64,000 nucleotides of DNA from Chitinophagales bacterium (GCA_013298845.1 JAAFJN010000001.1:186001-250000), one strand, 5' to 3'; shown: positions 27,115 to 36,554, numbered from the stretch's first letter. Made by a program: numbers and translations. The notes: generated from the letters alone by a model not told the origin.

Positions 27115-28890
27115 TTATGAAGCAGCGGGCGGTGGCACCACTGCAATACCTAATTCATCCAATTGCTTTTGTTTGATGCCATCCGGTGCGTCAATCATCA
27201 TATCGCGGCCCTGGTTGTTTTTCGGGAACGCAATAAAGTCGCGAATGGAGTTTGCTCCATTCATTACGGAATTCAAACGGTCGAAACCGAAGGCAATACC
27301 ACCGTGCGGCGGCGCGCCAAATTCAAAAGCACCCAACAGGAAGCCAAATTGCGCTTCGGCTTCTTCGGGCGTAAACCCTAAAAGTTTAAAATTACGCGCC
27401 TGCAAATCGCGGTCGTGGATACGAATGGAGCCACCACCGATTTCAACGCCATTTAACACCAAATCATAGGCATCGGCACGCATGGATTTCAGCACTTTGT
27501 GGTCATCCGATTCCATTTTGACAATATCTTGCGGCTTGGGCGAGGTGAACGGGTGGTGCATCGCGAAGAAGCGACCTTCGTCTTCGTCCCATTCGAGCAA
27601 AGGGAAATCAACCACCCACAGTGGCTCAAACCGTTTGGGATCGCGCAATCCGAGGCGGGTACCCATTTCAAGGCGGAGTTCGCACAATTGTTTGCGGGTT
27701 TTTTCGTCTTCGCCGCACAGGAGGAATAACAAATCGCCGGGTTTAGCCCCGCATTTTTCCGCCCAAACTTTTAAATCATCGGGAGTGTAGAACTTATCCA
27801 CGGATGATTTTAAAGAACCGTCGGCTTCGCATTTGACGTAAACGAGACCTTTGGCCCCAATTTGCGGGCGTTTTACCCATTCCGTCAACTCATCAATTTG
27901 TTTGCGGGTATATTCGGCGCAACCGGGTGCGCAAATGGCCAACACCGATTCGGCACCGTCAAACACGGGAAATCCTTTGCCTTTGGCCACGTCGGTCAAA
28001 TCGCAAAACTCCATTCCAAAACGAATATCCGGTTTATCGGAACCGTAGCGCAACATGGCTTCGTCGTAAGTCATGCGCGGGAAAGTGCCCAATTCAACGT
28101 CCAAAGCGGCTTTAAAAAGATGTTTGGTCAAACCTTCAAAAGTGTTGAGAATATCTTCCTGGTGCACAAAAGACATTTCGCAGTCAATTTGGGTAAATTC
28201 TGGTTGGCGGTCGGCGCGTAAATCTTCGTCGCGGAAACATTTCACGATTTGGAAATACTTATCAAAGCCGGACACCATCAAAATTTGTTTAAACGTCTGC
28301 GGTGATTGGGGCAACGCGTAAAATTGGCCTTTATTCATGCGGGAAGGCACCACAAAATCTCGGGCACCTTCAGGCGTAGATTTAATCAAAAAAGGTGTTT
28401 CTACTTCAACAAAATCCTGAGCGGCGAGGTATTTCCGCGTTTCGATGGCCAAATTAGAACGGAAAAACAAATTTTGTTGAACCGTTGGGCGACGCAAATC
28501 GAGGTAGCGGTATTTCATGCGCAAATCATCGCCACCATCTGTATCGTCGGTAATGGTAAACGGCGGCGTTTTGGCGGCGTTCAAAATGCGCAAATCGGTC
28601 ACTTTAATCTCGATGTCACCGGTTGCAATTTTGGTTGTTTTGGAGGCCCGTTCAATAATAGTTCCGGTGGCTTGTAACACAAATTCACGGCCAATGGAAC
28701 GCGCAACGTCGAAGAGTTTTTTGTCGGTATAATTTTCGTCAAAAACCAATTGCGTAATACCATAACGGTCGCGCAAATCAATCCAAAGCAAACTGCCTTT
28801 ATCGCGAATAGTTGCAGACCAGCCCGACAGCGTTACTTCCTTGCCGGCGTCTGAGAGTCGTAATTCCCCACAATTGTGCGTACGATACAT
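27115..28890 (-). CDS. aspS: Aspartyl-tRNA synthetase (bacterial type)
   Basis: 591 residues, the length expected for a bacterial AspRS. It has an N-terminal OB-fold anticodon domain, motif 2 [16 protein letters not shown] (about 217-232), a GAD insertion domain in the middle, and motif 3 GIAFGFDRL near the C-terminus. It charges tRNA(Asp) with aspartate. The -7 element at 28924-28931 gives a ~27-nt leader. First gene of a four-gene operon with the symporter, scpA and dapD. Confidence 0.97.
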   Translation of the reverse strand: MYRTHNCGELRLSDAGKEVTLSGWSATIRDKGSLLWIDLRDRYGITQLVFDENYTDKKLFDVARSIGREFVLQATGTIIERASKTTKIATGDIEIKVTDLRILNAAKTPPFTITDDTDGGDDLRMKYRYLDLRRPTVQQNLFFRSNLAIETRKYLAAQDFVEVETPFLIKSTPEGARDFVVPSRMNKGQFYALPQSPQTFKQILMVSGFDKYFQIVKCFRDEDLRADRQPEFTQIDCEMSFVHQEDILNTFEGLTKHLFKAALDVELGTFPRMTYDEAMLRYGSDKPDIRFGMEFCDLTDVAKGKGFPVFDGAESVLAICAPGCAEYTRKQIDELTEWVKRPQIGAKGLVYVKCEADGSLKSSVDKFYTPDDLKVWAEKCGAKPGDLLFLLCGEDEKTRKQLCELRLEMGTRLGLRDPKRFEPLWVVDFPLLEWDEDEGRFFAMHHPFTSPKPQDIVKMESDDHKVLKSMRADAYDLVLNGVEIGGGSIRIHDRDLQARNFKLLGFTPEEAEAQFGFLLGAFEFGAPPHGGIAFGFDRLNSVMNGANSIRDFIAFPKNNQGRDMMIDAPDGIKQKQLDELGIAVVPPPAAS

Positions 28891-28923
28891 ATCTTATGCT
28901 GATTTTTATTGTAAAAGAGGCTG

Positions 28924-28931
28924 CAAAGGTA
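28924..28931 (-). promoter_or_regulatory. Candidate -7 element (TACCTTTG) for the aspS operon
   Basis: It matches TAnnTTTG on the minus strand 33 nt upstream of the aspS ATG; no convincing -33 box. Confidence 0.5.
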
Positions 28932-29102
28932 GTGGTTATTCATGACGAATAAGGAAGGATAGATGATGAAAATAATTAGGAAATGGGTAAAGTTGTGCGA
29001 TATTAAACGAAACAAACGTACATTTTTACTCAAAAACACCCCGCAGGCTTTTTGTAAAAAATATTTGCGAAAAGGCAGGCGGCGGCAGGCGGCAAGAAGG
29101 CG

Positions 29103-29110
29103 TATATTTG
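29103..29110 (+). promoter_or_regulatory. Candidate -7 element (TATATTTG) for the OmpA-family gene
   Basis: It matches TAnnTTTG 31 nt before the ATG at 29142. It argues against the longer ATG at 29115, which would lie at the transcription start. Confidence 0.5.
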
Positions 29111-29141
29111 CCAAATGCGATTTATTTACCAAACACCACCT

Positions 29142-30776
29142 ATGCACATTAAACCACTCTGTTTTTACCTTCTATTTTTCACCTTTATCACGCAAAGCGC
29201 TACTGCCCAAGAACCGGATTGGAAAGTCGTAAAACTTTCGGAAAATATCAACTCGGCGTTTGATGAAATTAACCCGGTGCCGTCCCGCGACGGCAAAACG
29301 CTGTATTTCACTCGCGTAGGGTATCCGGACTTTAACCGGACACTTATTTTCGACACCGTTAATTACGCGATTAAACTGGACGCAGATAAGTACAATAAAA
29401 TGCTGGGCCGTTTGTACGGAGAACTGGGCCAAACGATACTGGGGGAGCCGTATCGCTCCAAGTTCAACCAGGATATTTGGATGAGCAAAGCCGATAGCGC
29501 CGGGTTATTTCACAGTACTCAACACCCCGGATACCCGCTCAACAACGCTTTACCCAATAGTTTGGTGGCCATCACGCCCGATCCGAAGGCTTTTTACATC
29601 ATTAATCAGTTCAAGCCGGAGGGCGACATGAAAAAGGGTTTTTCGGTCATCCGCCGGGAATCTGACAGCACCTGGGCTTTTCCGCGACCGGTCGAAATCA
29701 AGGACTATTACACCATTACCTCAGATATTAACCTGACGATGAGTTTTGACGGCAAAGTTTTGATTCTTTCGGCGGCTCGTTTTGATTCGAGGGACCTGGA
29801 TTTGTACATTTGTTTTAAAGAAGGAGAGCACAAATGGAGCAGCCCACAGCACTTGGGCAACCTCATTAATTCCTCTAAACGCGAAATGACGCCGTACCTT
29901 TCCGAAAATAATCGCACCCTGTACTTTGCTTCCGATCGCGGAGAAAGCGGCGGTGGATTGGATATTTTTATGACGCGCCGGGAAAACGACTCGTGGTTTG
30001 ACTGGTCCAGCCCCATTAAACTCATCGAACCCATCAATTCTAAAGCCGACGAATCGCAGCCGTATTTCAATATGACAACGGGAAATCTGTATTTTACGTC
30101 TAAAAGAGACGGCAATAGTGACATTTACAAGGTGCAAATAGCACCGCCGCAAGCAACTGAATTGGTGATTAAAGGCCGCGTTTACAACACTAAAACCAAT
30201 TTCCAAATGCGCGACGTGGCAATTGAATACACTTTTGAAGGACAGGATACCGATACGTTGTACAGTACGGGCGGCGACTACACCTTAAAAATCCCCAAAG
30301 GTGTGAAGGTGCAGATGCGGGCTTTAAAACCGGGGTTCAACGGGCAATTCAAAGACGTTCTTTTTCGGCAAGATTATTACTACTTTCAGGATTTTTACAC
30401 CAATGATCTCTTCATTGAACCTTTGGAAGAGGGCAGTAAAATTGCGTTGAAGCCCATTTTTTTCCAACAATCAAAGGCCATTATCCTGGAGCAGTCCTTT
30501 TCTGAACTGGATGCGCTGGCGCTGTTATTGGGCAATACACCGTCTATGCGCATCAAAATCACGGGGCACACCGACAATATTGGCAAACTGGAAGACCTGT
30601 ATCAACTCTCTCAGGACCGCGCCGCCGCCGTTAAAACCTACCTGACGGGCAAAGGAATTGGCGAAGAACGGATTCAGGTGGCGGGATTAGGCCCCAATGA
30701 ACCCATTAACGATAACAGCAGCGACGATCTCAGGCAACTCAATCGGCGAGTAGAAGTGGTGATTACGAAGATATAA
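29142..30776 (+). CDS. OmpA-family protein with PD40/WD40-like propeller
   Basis: 544 residues with a signal peptide ending at ATAQ. Residues ~25-330 contain PD40-type beta-propeller blades (PVPSRDGKTLYFTR, TPYLSENNRTLYFASDRGE, QPYFNMTTGNLYFTSKRDGNS). A short carboxypeptidase-regulatory-like beta domain (about 340-400) follows, then an OmpA C-terminal domain with ITGHTDNIG...LSQDRAAAVKTYL, the peptidoglycan-binding signature. The layout resembles Bacteroidota OmpA/PorE-like proteins that tie outer-membrane complexes to peptidoglycan. A T9SS role is possible but not shown by the sequence. Confidence 0.9.
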   Translation: MHIKPLCFYLLFFTFITQSATAQEPDWKVVKLSENINSAFDEINPVPSRDGKTLYFTRVGYPDFNRTLIFDTVNYAIKLDADKYNKMLGRLYGELGQTILGEPYRSKFNQDIWMSKADSAGLFHSTQHPGYPLNNALPNSLVAITPDPKAFYIINQFKPEGDMKKGFSVIRRESDSTWAFPRPVEIKDYYTITSDINLTMSFDGKVLILSAARFDSRDLDLYICFKEGEHKWSSPQHLGNLINSSKREMTPYLSENNRTLYFASDRGESGGGLDIFMTRRENDSWFDWSSPIKLIEPINSKADESQPYFNMTTGNLYFTSKRDGNSDIYKVQIAPPQATELVIKGRVYNTKTNFQMRDVAIEYTFEGQDTDTLYSTGGDYTLKIPKGVKVQMRALKPGFNGQFKDVLFRQDYYYFQDFYTNDLFIEPLEEGSKIALKPIFFQQSKAIILEQSFSELDALALLLGNTPSMRIKITGHTDNIGKLEDLYQLSQDRAAAVKTYLTGKGIGEERIQVAGLGPNEPINDNSSDDLRQLNRRVEVVITKI

Positions 30777-30802
30777 GACCTGTATTTTGCCCTCGCTTTC
30801 AC

Positions 30803-30838
30803 AAAAAGCCTTTGTTCCACGTGGAACAAAGGCTTTTT
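30803..30838. terminator. Terminator hairpin whose centre is a parS site
   Basis: A perfect 36-nt palindrome (two 18-nt arms, no spacer) with A-run and T-run ends, 26 nt after the stop of the OmpA-family gene. Its central 16 bp are the parS sequence at 30813-30828. Confidence 0.75.
30813..30828. promoter_or_regulatory. parS: parS site 1 (ParB-binding palindrome)
   Basis: The sequence TGTTCCACGTGGAACA is a perfect 16-bp palindrome and matches the chromosomal parS consensus TGTTNCACGTGNAACA. Confidence 0.85.
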
Positions 30839-31118
30839 CATTTCTGCAAACCCCACCCTACTTTGAGCATTGCGGGCAACAATGACCCTGATTTCACACA
30901 TAGGAAGTTAACTACAAAGCAAGTACAACCAATGCCAACCGTGAATGCGTTTGAATATGGATAGCCCGCCAATCTGGGAACAAGGGCATTCCACGGGTTC
31001 GCGACGCCGAAGGAGTTGAATGTTGTATCGGTACTTACTGCTTATTTTTTGATCAACGAAGGGATCCCCAAGATTGCTTCTAAAGATCGAAGCGCGTAAA
31101 ATAGTATCCAAACACGTG

Positions 31119-31134
31119 TGTTCCACGTGGAACA
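31119..31134. promoter_or_regulatory. parS: parS site 2
   Basis: Perfect copy of TGTTCCACGTGGAACA in the non-coding region, about 290 nt from site 1. Confidence 0.85.
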
Positions 31135-31171
31135 AAGCCACCAATCGCATCAATCCCGGTTAAACTGGCGT

Positions 31172-31281
31172 ATTACCCCACGACTTCCGTCGTGGTAATC
31201 AGGAGCATCTTCCATTCGTTTGTCAAATGGTTTTGACCGTTTACAAGTACGACTTGGCAATAGAAACCGATAAATCGGTTT
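31172..31281. repeat. REP-like short palindromes
   Basis: A hairpin ATTACC(C)CACGAC-ttcc-GTCGTGGTAAT (31172-31199) and AAACCGATAAATCGGTTT (31264-31281) are followed by a partial copy TATTACCCACGACTAAAA (31301-31318). They resemble REP elements mobilised by REP-associated tyrosine transposases in Bacteroidota, but no transposase gene is present. Confidence 0.4.
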
Positions 31282-31390
31282 AGCCAAATTGAATATCGCC
31301 TATTACCCACGACTAAAATCAGGGGTTGATACGGTCATGAGTAGGCCCGCAAGCCCGCTATATTCATCGTCTCCTACGCTTCCAATCCCG

Positions 31391-31406
31391 TGTTCCACGT
31401 GGAACA
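31391..31406. promoter_or_regulatory. parS: parS site 3
   Basis: Perfect copy of TGTTCCACGTGGAACA, extended by CCG/CGG to a 22-bp palindrome (31388-31409). Confidence 0.85.
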
Positions 31407-31530
31407 CGGCCGTATCGGGCCGTGTTCAAAAGCAAAAAACGCCCCACTATTCTGCTTCATAAAATACAACGCGCAGCATTTTACCCATAAAAATATAACC
31501 CGCGCCGCAAAAAGACCACCCTTCGTTTTG

Positions 31531-31546
31531 TGTTCCACGTGAAACA
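31531..31546. promoter_or_regulatory. parS: parS site 4
   Basis: TGTTCCACGTGAAACA: one half matches the local C/G version, the other the classical TTTCAC/GTGAAA version. It lies just upstream of thrC and creates the spurious N-terminal reading FHVKH. Confidence 0.8.
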
Positions 31547-31589
31547 TTCCGACCTTTGCGGCTTCTTTTCAACATCAAACAAACGCCTT

Positions 31590-32888
31590 ATGCAACTGTA
31601 TAGCACCAACAATCCTGCCCTCCGTGTCAGTTTAAAGGAAGCCATATTCAAGGGATTACCCGATGATAATGGCCTTTTTATGCCTGAGCATATCCAAGAA
31701 TTAAGCCCCGCCTTCTTTGCTGCATTGCCCCAAATGTCTTTCCCAGACCTGAGTTTTGCCGTCGCAAGTAACCTGATTGGGCATTCGATCCCACCCGAAG
31801 ACCTGCGTACCATCATCGAAAAAGCCATTAATTTCCCGGCCCCGGTGATTCCCATTGATGAAAACACTGGCGCTTTGGAACTGTTTCACGGACCGTCTTT
31901 GGCCTTTAAAGACTTCGGTGGAAGGTTTATGGCGGAGACTATGTCGTACCTTAATCGGGGTGAAGACCGTGAATTAACCATCCTCGTTGCGACCTCCGGG
32001 GACACGGGTGGTGCCGTTGCGGCCGGGTTTTATAAGACCCCCGGCATCCGGGTAATTATCCTCTACCCTTCCGGAAAGGTGAGTCCGTTGCAGGAAAAAC
32101 AACTGACCACCCTGGGCGAAAACATCACGGCGCTGGAGGTAAACGGTACTTTCGACGACTGTCAGGCACTGGTAAAAAAGGCGTTTTTGGACCCGTCAGT
32201 CAGTACGAGACACCGGCTTAGTTCTGCCAACAGCATCAATATTGCTCGCCTGATTCCACAATCCTTTTACTATTTTGAGGCGTACAAACAAGTGATGGAA
32301 GCCCACCGAAATATTGTTTTCACCGTGCCTTCGGGGAACTTTGGGAACTTGACCGCCGGGCTTTTGGCTAAAAAAATGGGCCTGCCCGTGCACCATTTTA
32401 TCGCCGCCACCAATGCCAACGACGTGGTCCCGGCCTACCTGAATACCGGAAATTACCAGCCACGGCCATCCGTCCGGACGCTCTCCAACGCTATGGATGT
32501 GGGCAATCCGTCCAACTTCGCACGGATGCTTGACCTGTATAGTTCCACGTGGAACATCATGAAAGAGGATATTAGTGGGTACGCTTTTGACGATGCTACC
32601 ACCGAAGAAGCCGTTCGCACGGTGTTTCATCAGGACAAATACCTCCTGGATCCGCACGGTGCCGTGGGGTATTTGGCCTGGAAAAAATACCATGAAGCCC
32701 ACCCCGATACCTATGGCATTGTGCTCGAAACCGCCCACCCCGCCAAGTTCTTGGAAGACATGGAACGGGTATTGGGCGCATCCATTGAGGTGCCCGAACG
32801 CCTGGCGGCATTGGCCGATAAAACCAAAGTGGCCATCCCGATGGGTAAAGACTACGCTGACTTTCAGGCTTGGTTAATGGGTATATAA
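31590..32888 (+). CDS. thrC: Threonine synthase
   Basis: 432 residues from the ATG at 31590. The longer frame from GTG 31530 merely translates the parS site (FHVKH) and is rejected. The N-terminus MQLYSTNNPALRVSLKEAI, the substrate-site segment FHGPSLAFKDFGGRF with the PLP lysine (about 107-121), and SGDTGGAVAAGF are typical of ThrC type II. The enzyme converts O-phosphohomoserine to threonine with PLP. A parS site (32541-32556) is embedded in the coding sequence, encoding Ser-Ser-Thr-Trp-Asn. No thrA or thrB is adjacent. Confidence 0.96.
   Translation: MQLYSTNNPALRVSLKEAIFKGLPDDNGLFMPEHIQELSPAFFAALPQMSFPDLSFAVASNLIGHSIPPEDLRTIIEKAINFPAPVIPIDENTGALELFHGPSLAFKDFGGRFMAETMSYLNRGEDRELTILVATSGDTGGAVAAGFYKTPGIRVIILYPSGKVSPLQEKQLTTLGENITALEVNGTFDDCQALVKKAFLDPSVSTRHRLSSANSINIARLIPQSFYYFEAYKQVMEAHRNIVFTVPSGNFGNLTAGLLAKKMGLPVHHFIAATNANDVVPAYLNTGNYQPRPSVRTLSNAMDVGNPSNFARMLDLYSSTWNIMKEDISGYAFDDATTEEAVRTVFHQDKYLLDPHGAVGYLAWKKYHEAHPDTYGIVLETAHPAKFLEDMERVLGASIEVPERLAALADKTKVAIPMGKDYADFQAWLMGI
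32541..32556. promoter_or_regulatory. parS: parS site 5, inside thrC
   Basis: AGTTCCACGTGGAACA: one mismatch at the first position of the 16-mer, the inner 14 bp palindrome intact, within the thrC reading frame. Confidence 0.75.
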
Positions 32889-32921
32889 GAGCCTGTCCTG
32901 GATTTCCGGGAGTCCGTTCTA

Positions 32922-32960
32922 AAAGGGGTTGCGGGTGGTATGACCACGCTCAACCCCTTT
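32922..32960 (+). terminator. Probable terminator after thrC
   Basis: A 10-bp stem (32922-32931 with 32951-32960) has a nested GTGGT/ACCAC inner stem. Only a short T-run follows, so efficiency is uncertain. Confidence 0.6.
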
Positions 32961-32992
32961 CCCTTCGGGGGGTCCCCTCTCCATAAAAAAAC

Positions 32993-33023
32993 TTGTGGTT
33001 TTGGTGGCAAGCCCGTACCTTTG
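32993..33023 (+). promoter_or_regulatory. Candidate promoter for the ComEC-like gene
   Basis: TTG at 32993-32995, a 20-nt spacer and TACCTTTG at 33016-33023 match the -33/-7 pattern, 32 nt before the ATG at 33056. Confidence 0.6.
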
Positions 33024-33055
33024 CCGCCGTCTTTACTACCATACTACCGTACATC

Positions 33056-35161
33056 ATGAAAGTTGTTAACTACCGTAACACGCCGTACCTACGGCTCATC
33101 ATTCCCTTTTGCGCAGGTTTATTTCTGGGCGACCAGTTTCCCGGTGTGACACTGGGTTACGAAATCTCACTGGCATTGGCCGGTTTCCTCCTTTTATTTT
33201 TGGCCGCCGGACTTCGGTATGAGTACGCCGCCCGTTGGTTGTTTGGCGGGCTGTTACAGTGCACACTCATCGCCGCAGGTTACTATTACCTCCAACACAA
33301 CGACGAACGAAACGCCCCGCACCACTTTAGCCATCACCTGCCAGAAGGACAAAAGACCGTGCTAACCGGTATCGTCTACGACGCTCCGGTACAGGGAAAC
33401 AAACTCAAAGTACTGCTGCGGACCGAGACCTACTTCCCCGATTCGGGGGGCGTGGCGCAGCCGGTATCGGGAAACTTGTTGTTGTACATCAACACCGATT
33501 CCAGTTTTGCGCCGCTCAAGTACGGAGACCAACTGGCCATTCAGGCCCGCGTTCACCCGGTGGATGCGTCCCTCAATCCGCATAGTTTCGACTACCGGAA
33601 TTACCTCCATCACCAGAATATTCATTACAGTGCCTACCTCTCCCCCACGGAGGTAAAGGTCCTTTCGCGGGAACACGGCACCTGGATTTGGGCGCAAGCA
33701 TTCACTTACCGCGATCGGTTGTTGGGTTTGTTGCAAAACTATTTTACTACCCAGGATGAGTACGCGGTGGCTTCGGCTTTACTCGTTGGATACAAAGAAG
33801 ACCTGTCAGATGAGATCCGGCAAGCCTACGCTGACACCGGGTCCATGCACGCTTTGGCCGTATCGGGGACCCACGTTGGTTTGTTGTACATGGGGTTACT
33901 TTTCCTGTTGCAACGGCTCCCGCTCTATGGGCGCAAAGGGCGCATCTTCGAAACACTGTTGGCCTTACTGGCGATATGGGCTTTTACTTTTTTAACCGGA
34001 GCGACGGCTTCGGTGCTGCGGGCCTCGGTGATGTTCTCCTTTTTCCTGGTGGGTAAAATGGTTTTCCGGCAAGCCAATATCTGGAACGTGTTGAGCGCTT
34101 CGGCGTTTGGTTTGTTGTTGTACAATCCCCATTTCCTATTCGATGCGGGTTTTCAACTCTCGTACGCTGCCGTCGCGGGCATGGCTTTTTTCTATCCCAT
34201 GATGTACAAGGTATCGCCCGTGTTCCGGTACAAATGGCTGAACGAAGGATGGTCCGTTTTGCTCATTGGCATCACGGCTCAAATTGGTACGCTGCCTTTG
34301 TCCCTCTATTATTTCCACCAATTCCCCTGTTACTTTTGGCTGGCCGGTTGGGTCGTCGTACTGGGTGGTGCCGTCTTTTTGTGGGCGGGTGCTATGTTGA
34401 TTGTACTAGATTGGGCGTTCCCGCTTTTGGCCCAATGGTTGGGTATTGCCCTGTCGTGGATGCTTTTCCTGATGAACAAAATTATCTTCCTGATTCAAAG
34501 TATTCCGGGCAGTGTGGTATCGGGTATTTGGTTGAGCGCCGGAGGAGTTGTCCTGCTTTACCTGGTTATTGCGAGTATCGGGGCCGGGGCGGCACTGCGC
34601 CAAAAAAATGGCGTGTTCGCGGCGGTTGTGGGATTGTTGATTTTATTGTCGGCCAATGCATTCCGGGGAGTAGAACAAGTGGATCAATTTCAACTCTGTA
34701 GTTATTATGTGAACAAGGGAAGTTTGCTGGATATTTTTGACGGACGAAACCGGCTCACGCTGCGCGAAAATGTTTCGCCCAAACAAGAGACTTTTGCCGC
34801 GCAGGGACACCGGTGGGCCTGCGGAGTAACGCACCAAGTACAAGAGGCGAACGTGCCGTTTGGCCGAGATACTACGGTGGGTTCAATTACGCTAAAAGGA
34901 AATCTAATTCAGGCCGGTCCCTATCGCATCGCTATTGTGGATAAAGGTTTATTACCGACCCGCGACACAGCCCTGCATTTTCCGGTGGATATTATTTTGT
35001 TAAAAAACAGCGCGCCGGTTTCGCTGCGGGAATGCCTGCGTGTTTTCCCGGCGCGGGCAATTGTAGCGGACGGCAGCAATGCACGGAAACAAGTTTATAA
35101 ATGGGAGCGCGAAGCCAAAGATTTAAACATCGAATTGCGGCGGGTGTTGGTAGTGGAGTGA
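33056..35161 (+). CDS. ComEC/Rec2-family DNA-uptake channel protein
   Basis: 701 residues from the ATG at 33056, which follows the promoter; the longer frame crosses it. There are two N-terminal TM segments, then a DUF4131-type OB-like domain (about 95-205), then the Competence domain with ~10 TM helices, including the signature MHALAVSGTHVGLLY (about 262-276). The C-terminal ~170 residues lack the HxHxDH metallo-beta-lactamase motif of Bacillus ComEC, as is common in Bacteroidota members. Known role of the family: moving single-stranded DNA across the inner membrane in transformation. Confidence 0.92.
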   Translation: MKVVNYRNTPYLRLIIPFCAGLFLGDQFPGVTLGYEISLALAGFLLLFLAAGLRYEYAARWLFGGLLQCTLIAAGYYYLQHNDERNAPHHFSHHLPEGQKTVLTGIVYDAPVQGNKLKVLLRTETYFPDSGGVAQPVSGNLLLYINTDSSFAPLKYGDQLAIQARVHPVDASLNPHSFDYRNYLHHQNIHYSAYLSPTEVKVLSREHGTWIWAQAFTYRDRLLGLLQNYFTTQDEYAVASALLVGYKEDLSDEIRQAYADTGSMHALAVSGTHVGLLYMGLLFLLQRLPLYGRKGRIFETLLALLAIWAFTFLTGATASVLRASVMFSFFLVGKMVFRQANIWNVLSASAFGLLLYNPHFLFDAGFQLSYAAVAGMAFFYPMMYKVSPVFRYKWLNEGWSVLLIGITAQIGTLPLSLYYFHQFPCYFWLAGWVVVLGGAVFLWAGAMLIVLDWAFPLLAQWLGIALSWMLFLMNKIIFLIQSIPGSVVSGIWLSAGGVVLLYLVIASIGAGAALRQKNGVFAAVVGLLILLSANAFRGVEQVDQFQLCSYYVNKGSLLDIFDGRNRLTLRENVSPKQETFAAQGHRWACGVTHQVQEANVPFGRDTTVGSITLKGNLIQAGPYRIAIVDKGLLPTRDTALHFPVDIILLKNSAPVSLRECLRVFPARAIVADGSNARKQVYKWEREAKDLNIELRRVLVVE

Positions 35162-35339
35162 TGATTTACGGCCGGAATCAGTATCTGGCTTTTTGAGCAC
35201 ATTAATTTACGCCGTAGGATTTTGGCCAACATTTGCCCAAAAGCAAAAGTAGCCATTTGAACAAATAAATTATTTTTAAAAACAAAATCTAAAATAAAAC
35301 ACTTAAAGTGTTTACCCCAAAAAACAGCCTCAAACAAAA

Positions 35340-35421
35340 AGACCTCCCGTCGAATGATTCCAACAACAACACGTCCAACGATGACGGAAGTGGAGTTGCG
35401 GAACCAACCAACGGGAGGTCT
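35340..35421 (-). terminator. Long-loop hairpin between convergent genes (terminator or small RNA end)
   Basis: An 11-bp perfect GC-rich stem (35340-35350 with 35411-35421) encloses a 60-nt loop. On the minus strand it is followed by TTTTTGTTTG. It lies 30 nt past the stop of the heme A synthase gene. Confidence 0.5.
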
Positions 35422-35450
35422 GGCACTCGGCGAACGGAGCGTTGGTGCGG

Positions 35451-36554
35451 TTAAGCCGCAGCGCTCCCCTTTTTAGCCGACATTTGGTAATTCATCCAAA
35501 CAATGGTGGATAAGAGGATCACCGCACCCGCCTGGTGGTAAACACCTAAGTCAACGGGAATATGCGCCTTACAATTGATGATGGTGATAATACCCAGCAA
35601 CACCTGTACGCACACCATGCCCCCCATCGCCCACAATGCCTGCCTGAAGCGCGTATCGGGGTGGGTACGGTTCGTCCATACCATCCAGAAGACAAATGCC
35701 GTTAGAACGTACGCCAGGTTGCGGTGCACAAACTGAATAAAGGTCGGCATAAACGAATTGGCGTCGTAATGGATAAAACTTTCGGCGTTCCACTGGGCAC
35801 CGTCCAATAAAATGCCCGGCAGGTACATTCCGTTCATATCCGGCCAGGTGGGGTAACTTAGGCCGGCTTTACTTCCCGACATCATGGCACCTAGCGCTAT
35901 TTGCACAAAAGCCAGCACAAGCAGCCCCCAACCGAACCTTCGGGTACGTGAGGATACGGCAGCCGCCGGGTTCGGCTGAAGGGCAATAAAGGCCGTCCAG
36001 AGCAAATAACTAAAAATGACCAACGCCATCGTTAAGTGCAGGGTCAGGTTATACGCATTTACCCACGGGCGTTTGATCAAACCACTGGCAACCATGATCC
36101 AACCAAAGAAACCTTCTAAACCAGCCAATGCAACCACCCACAACAAACGCGGCAATAAGCGGCGCGAAAACATACCCCGCATCAAAAATATCCCAAACGG
36201 AATAATAAAGACCACAAACATGAGCCGCGCCCAAAGGCGGTGGAAGTATTCCCAAAAATAAATGAATTTAAATTCGGAAAGGGACATACCTTTATTGATC
36301 TTGGCGTACTGCGGCGTGGCTTTGTACAATTCAAACTCCGCGTTCCAGGTGGCTTCGTTGAGCGGCGGGAGCGTTCCGGTCACCACTTCCCAACGCGTAA
36401 TGCTTAGGCCCGAACCGGTCAGGCGCGTAATACCGCCAATAACGATTTGGATAAAAATCATGACCAATCCGGTGATAAGCCAGATCTTTACAATGCGCGG
36501 AATGGCTTGGTCCGTGGTAAAACCTTTAAAAGAAAATATGTTATTTTGAGACAT
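35451..36554 (-). CDS. ctaA: Heme A synthase (COX15/CtaA family)
   Basis: 367 residues with eight TM segments. The heme-ligating histidines occur in the expected places: EYFHRLWARL (about 108), TLHLTMAL, FVHRNLAYV (about 270) and YHQAGAVILL. The start ISFAWKIWLITG-type segment and GGITRLTGSGLS are COX15 hallmarks. It oxidises heme O to heme A for the aa3 cytochrome oxidase. It is transcribed divergently from the M28 peptidase gene, with the oriC-like region in between. Confidence 0.95.
   Translation of the reverse strand: MSQNNIFSFKGFTTDQAIPRIVKIWLITGLVMIFIQIVIGGITRLTGSGLSITRWEVVTGTLPPLNEATWNAEFELYKATPQYAKINKGMSLSEFKFIYFWEYFHRLWARLMFVVFIIPFGIFLMRGMFSRRLLPRLLWVVALAGLEGFFGWIMVASGLIKRPWVNAYNLTLHLTMALVIFSYLLWTAFIALQPNPAAAVSSRTRRFGWGLLVLAFVQIALGAMMSGSKAGLSYPTWPDMNGMYLPGILLDGAQWNAESFIHYDANSFMPTFIQFVHRNLAYVLTAFVFWMVWTNRTHPDTRFRQALWAMGGMVCVQVLLGIITIINCKAHIPVDLGVYHQAGAVILLSTIVWMNYQMSAKKGSAAA

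Larger units (their letters stand above)
30777..31589. other. 812-nt non-coding region with four parS sites and REP-like palindromes
   Basis: No convincing gene lies between the OmpA-family gene and threonine synthase. The region holds four parS palindromes (30813, 31119, 31391, 31531), a terminator coinciding with the first, and short REP-like hairpins around 31172-31199 and 31264-31281. Short open frames here contain FHVEH/FHVKH, the translation of parS itself, and are not genes. Confidence 0.7.

Noticed and set aside
30908-31153. Minus-strand open frame containing FHVEH
   Set aside because: It spans a parS site, lacks a start context and any domain, and lies in a non-coding region.
31530-31589. 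N-terminal extension of threonine synthase beginning FHVKH
   Set aside because: It is a translation of the parS site; family alignment knowledge puts the start at MQLYSTNN (31590).
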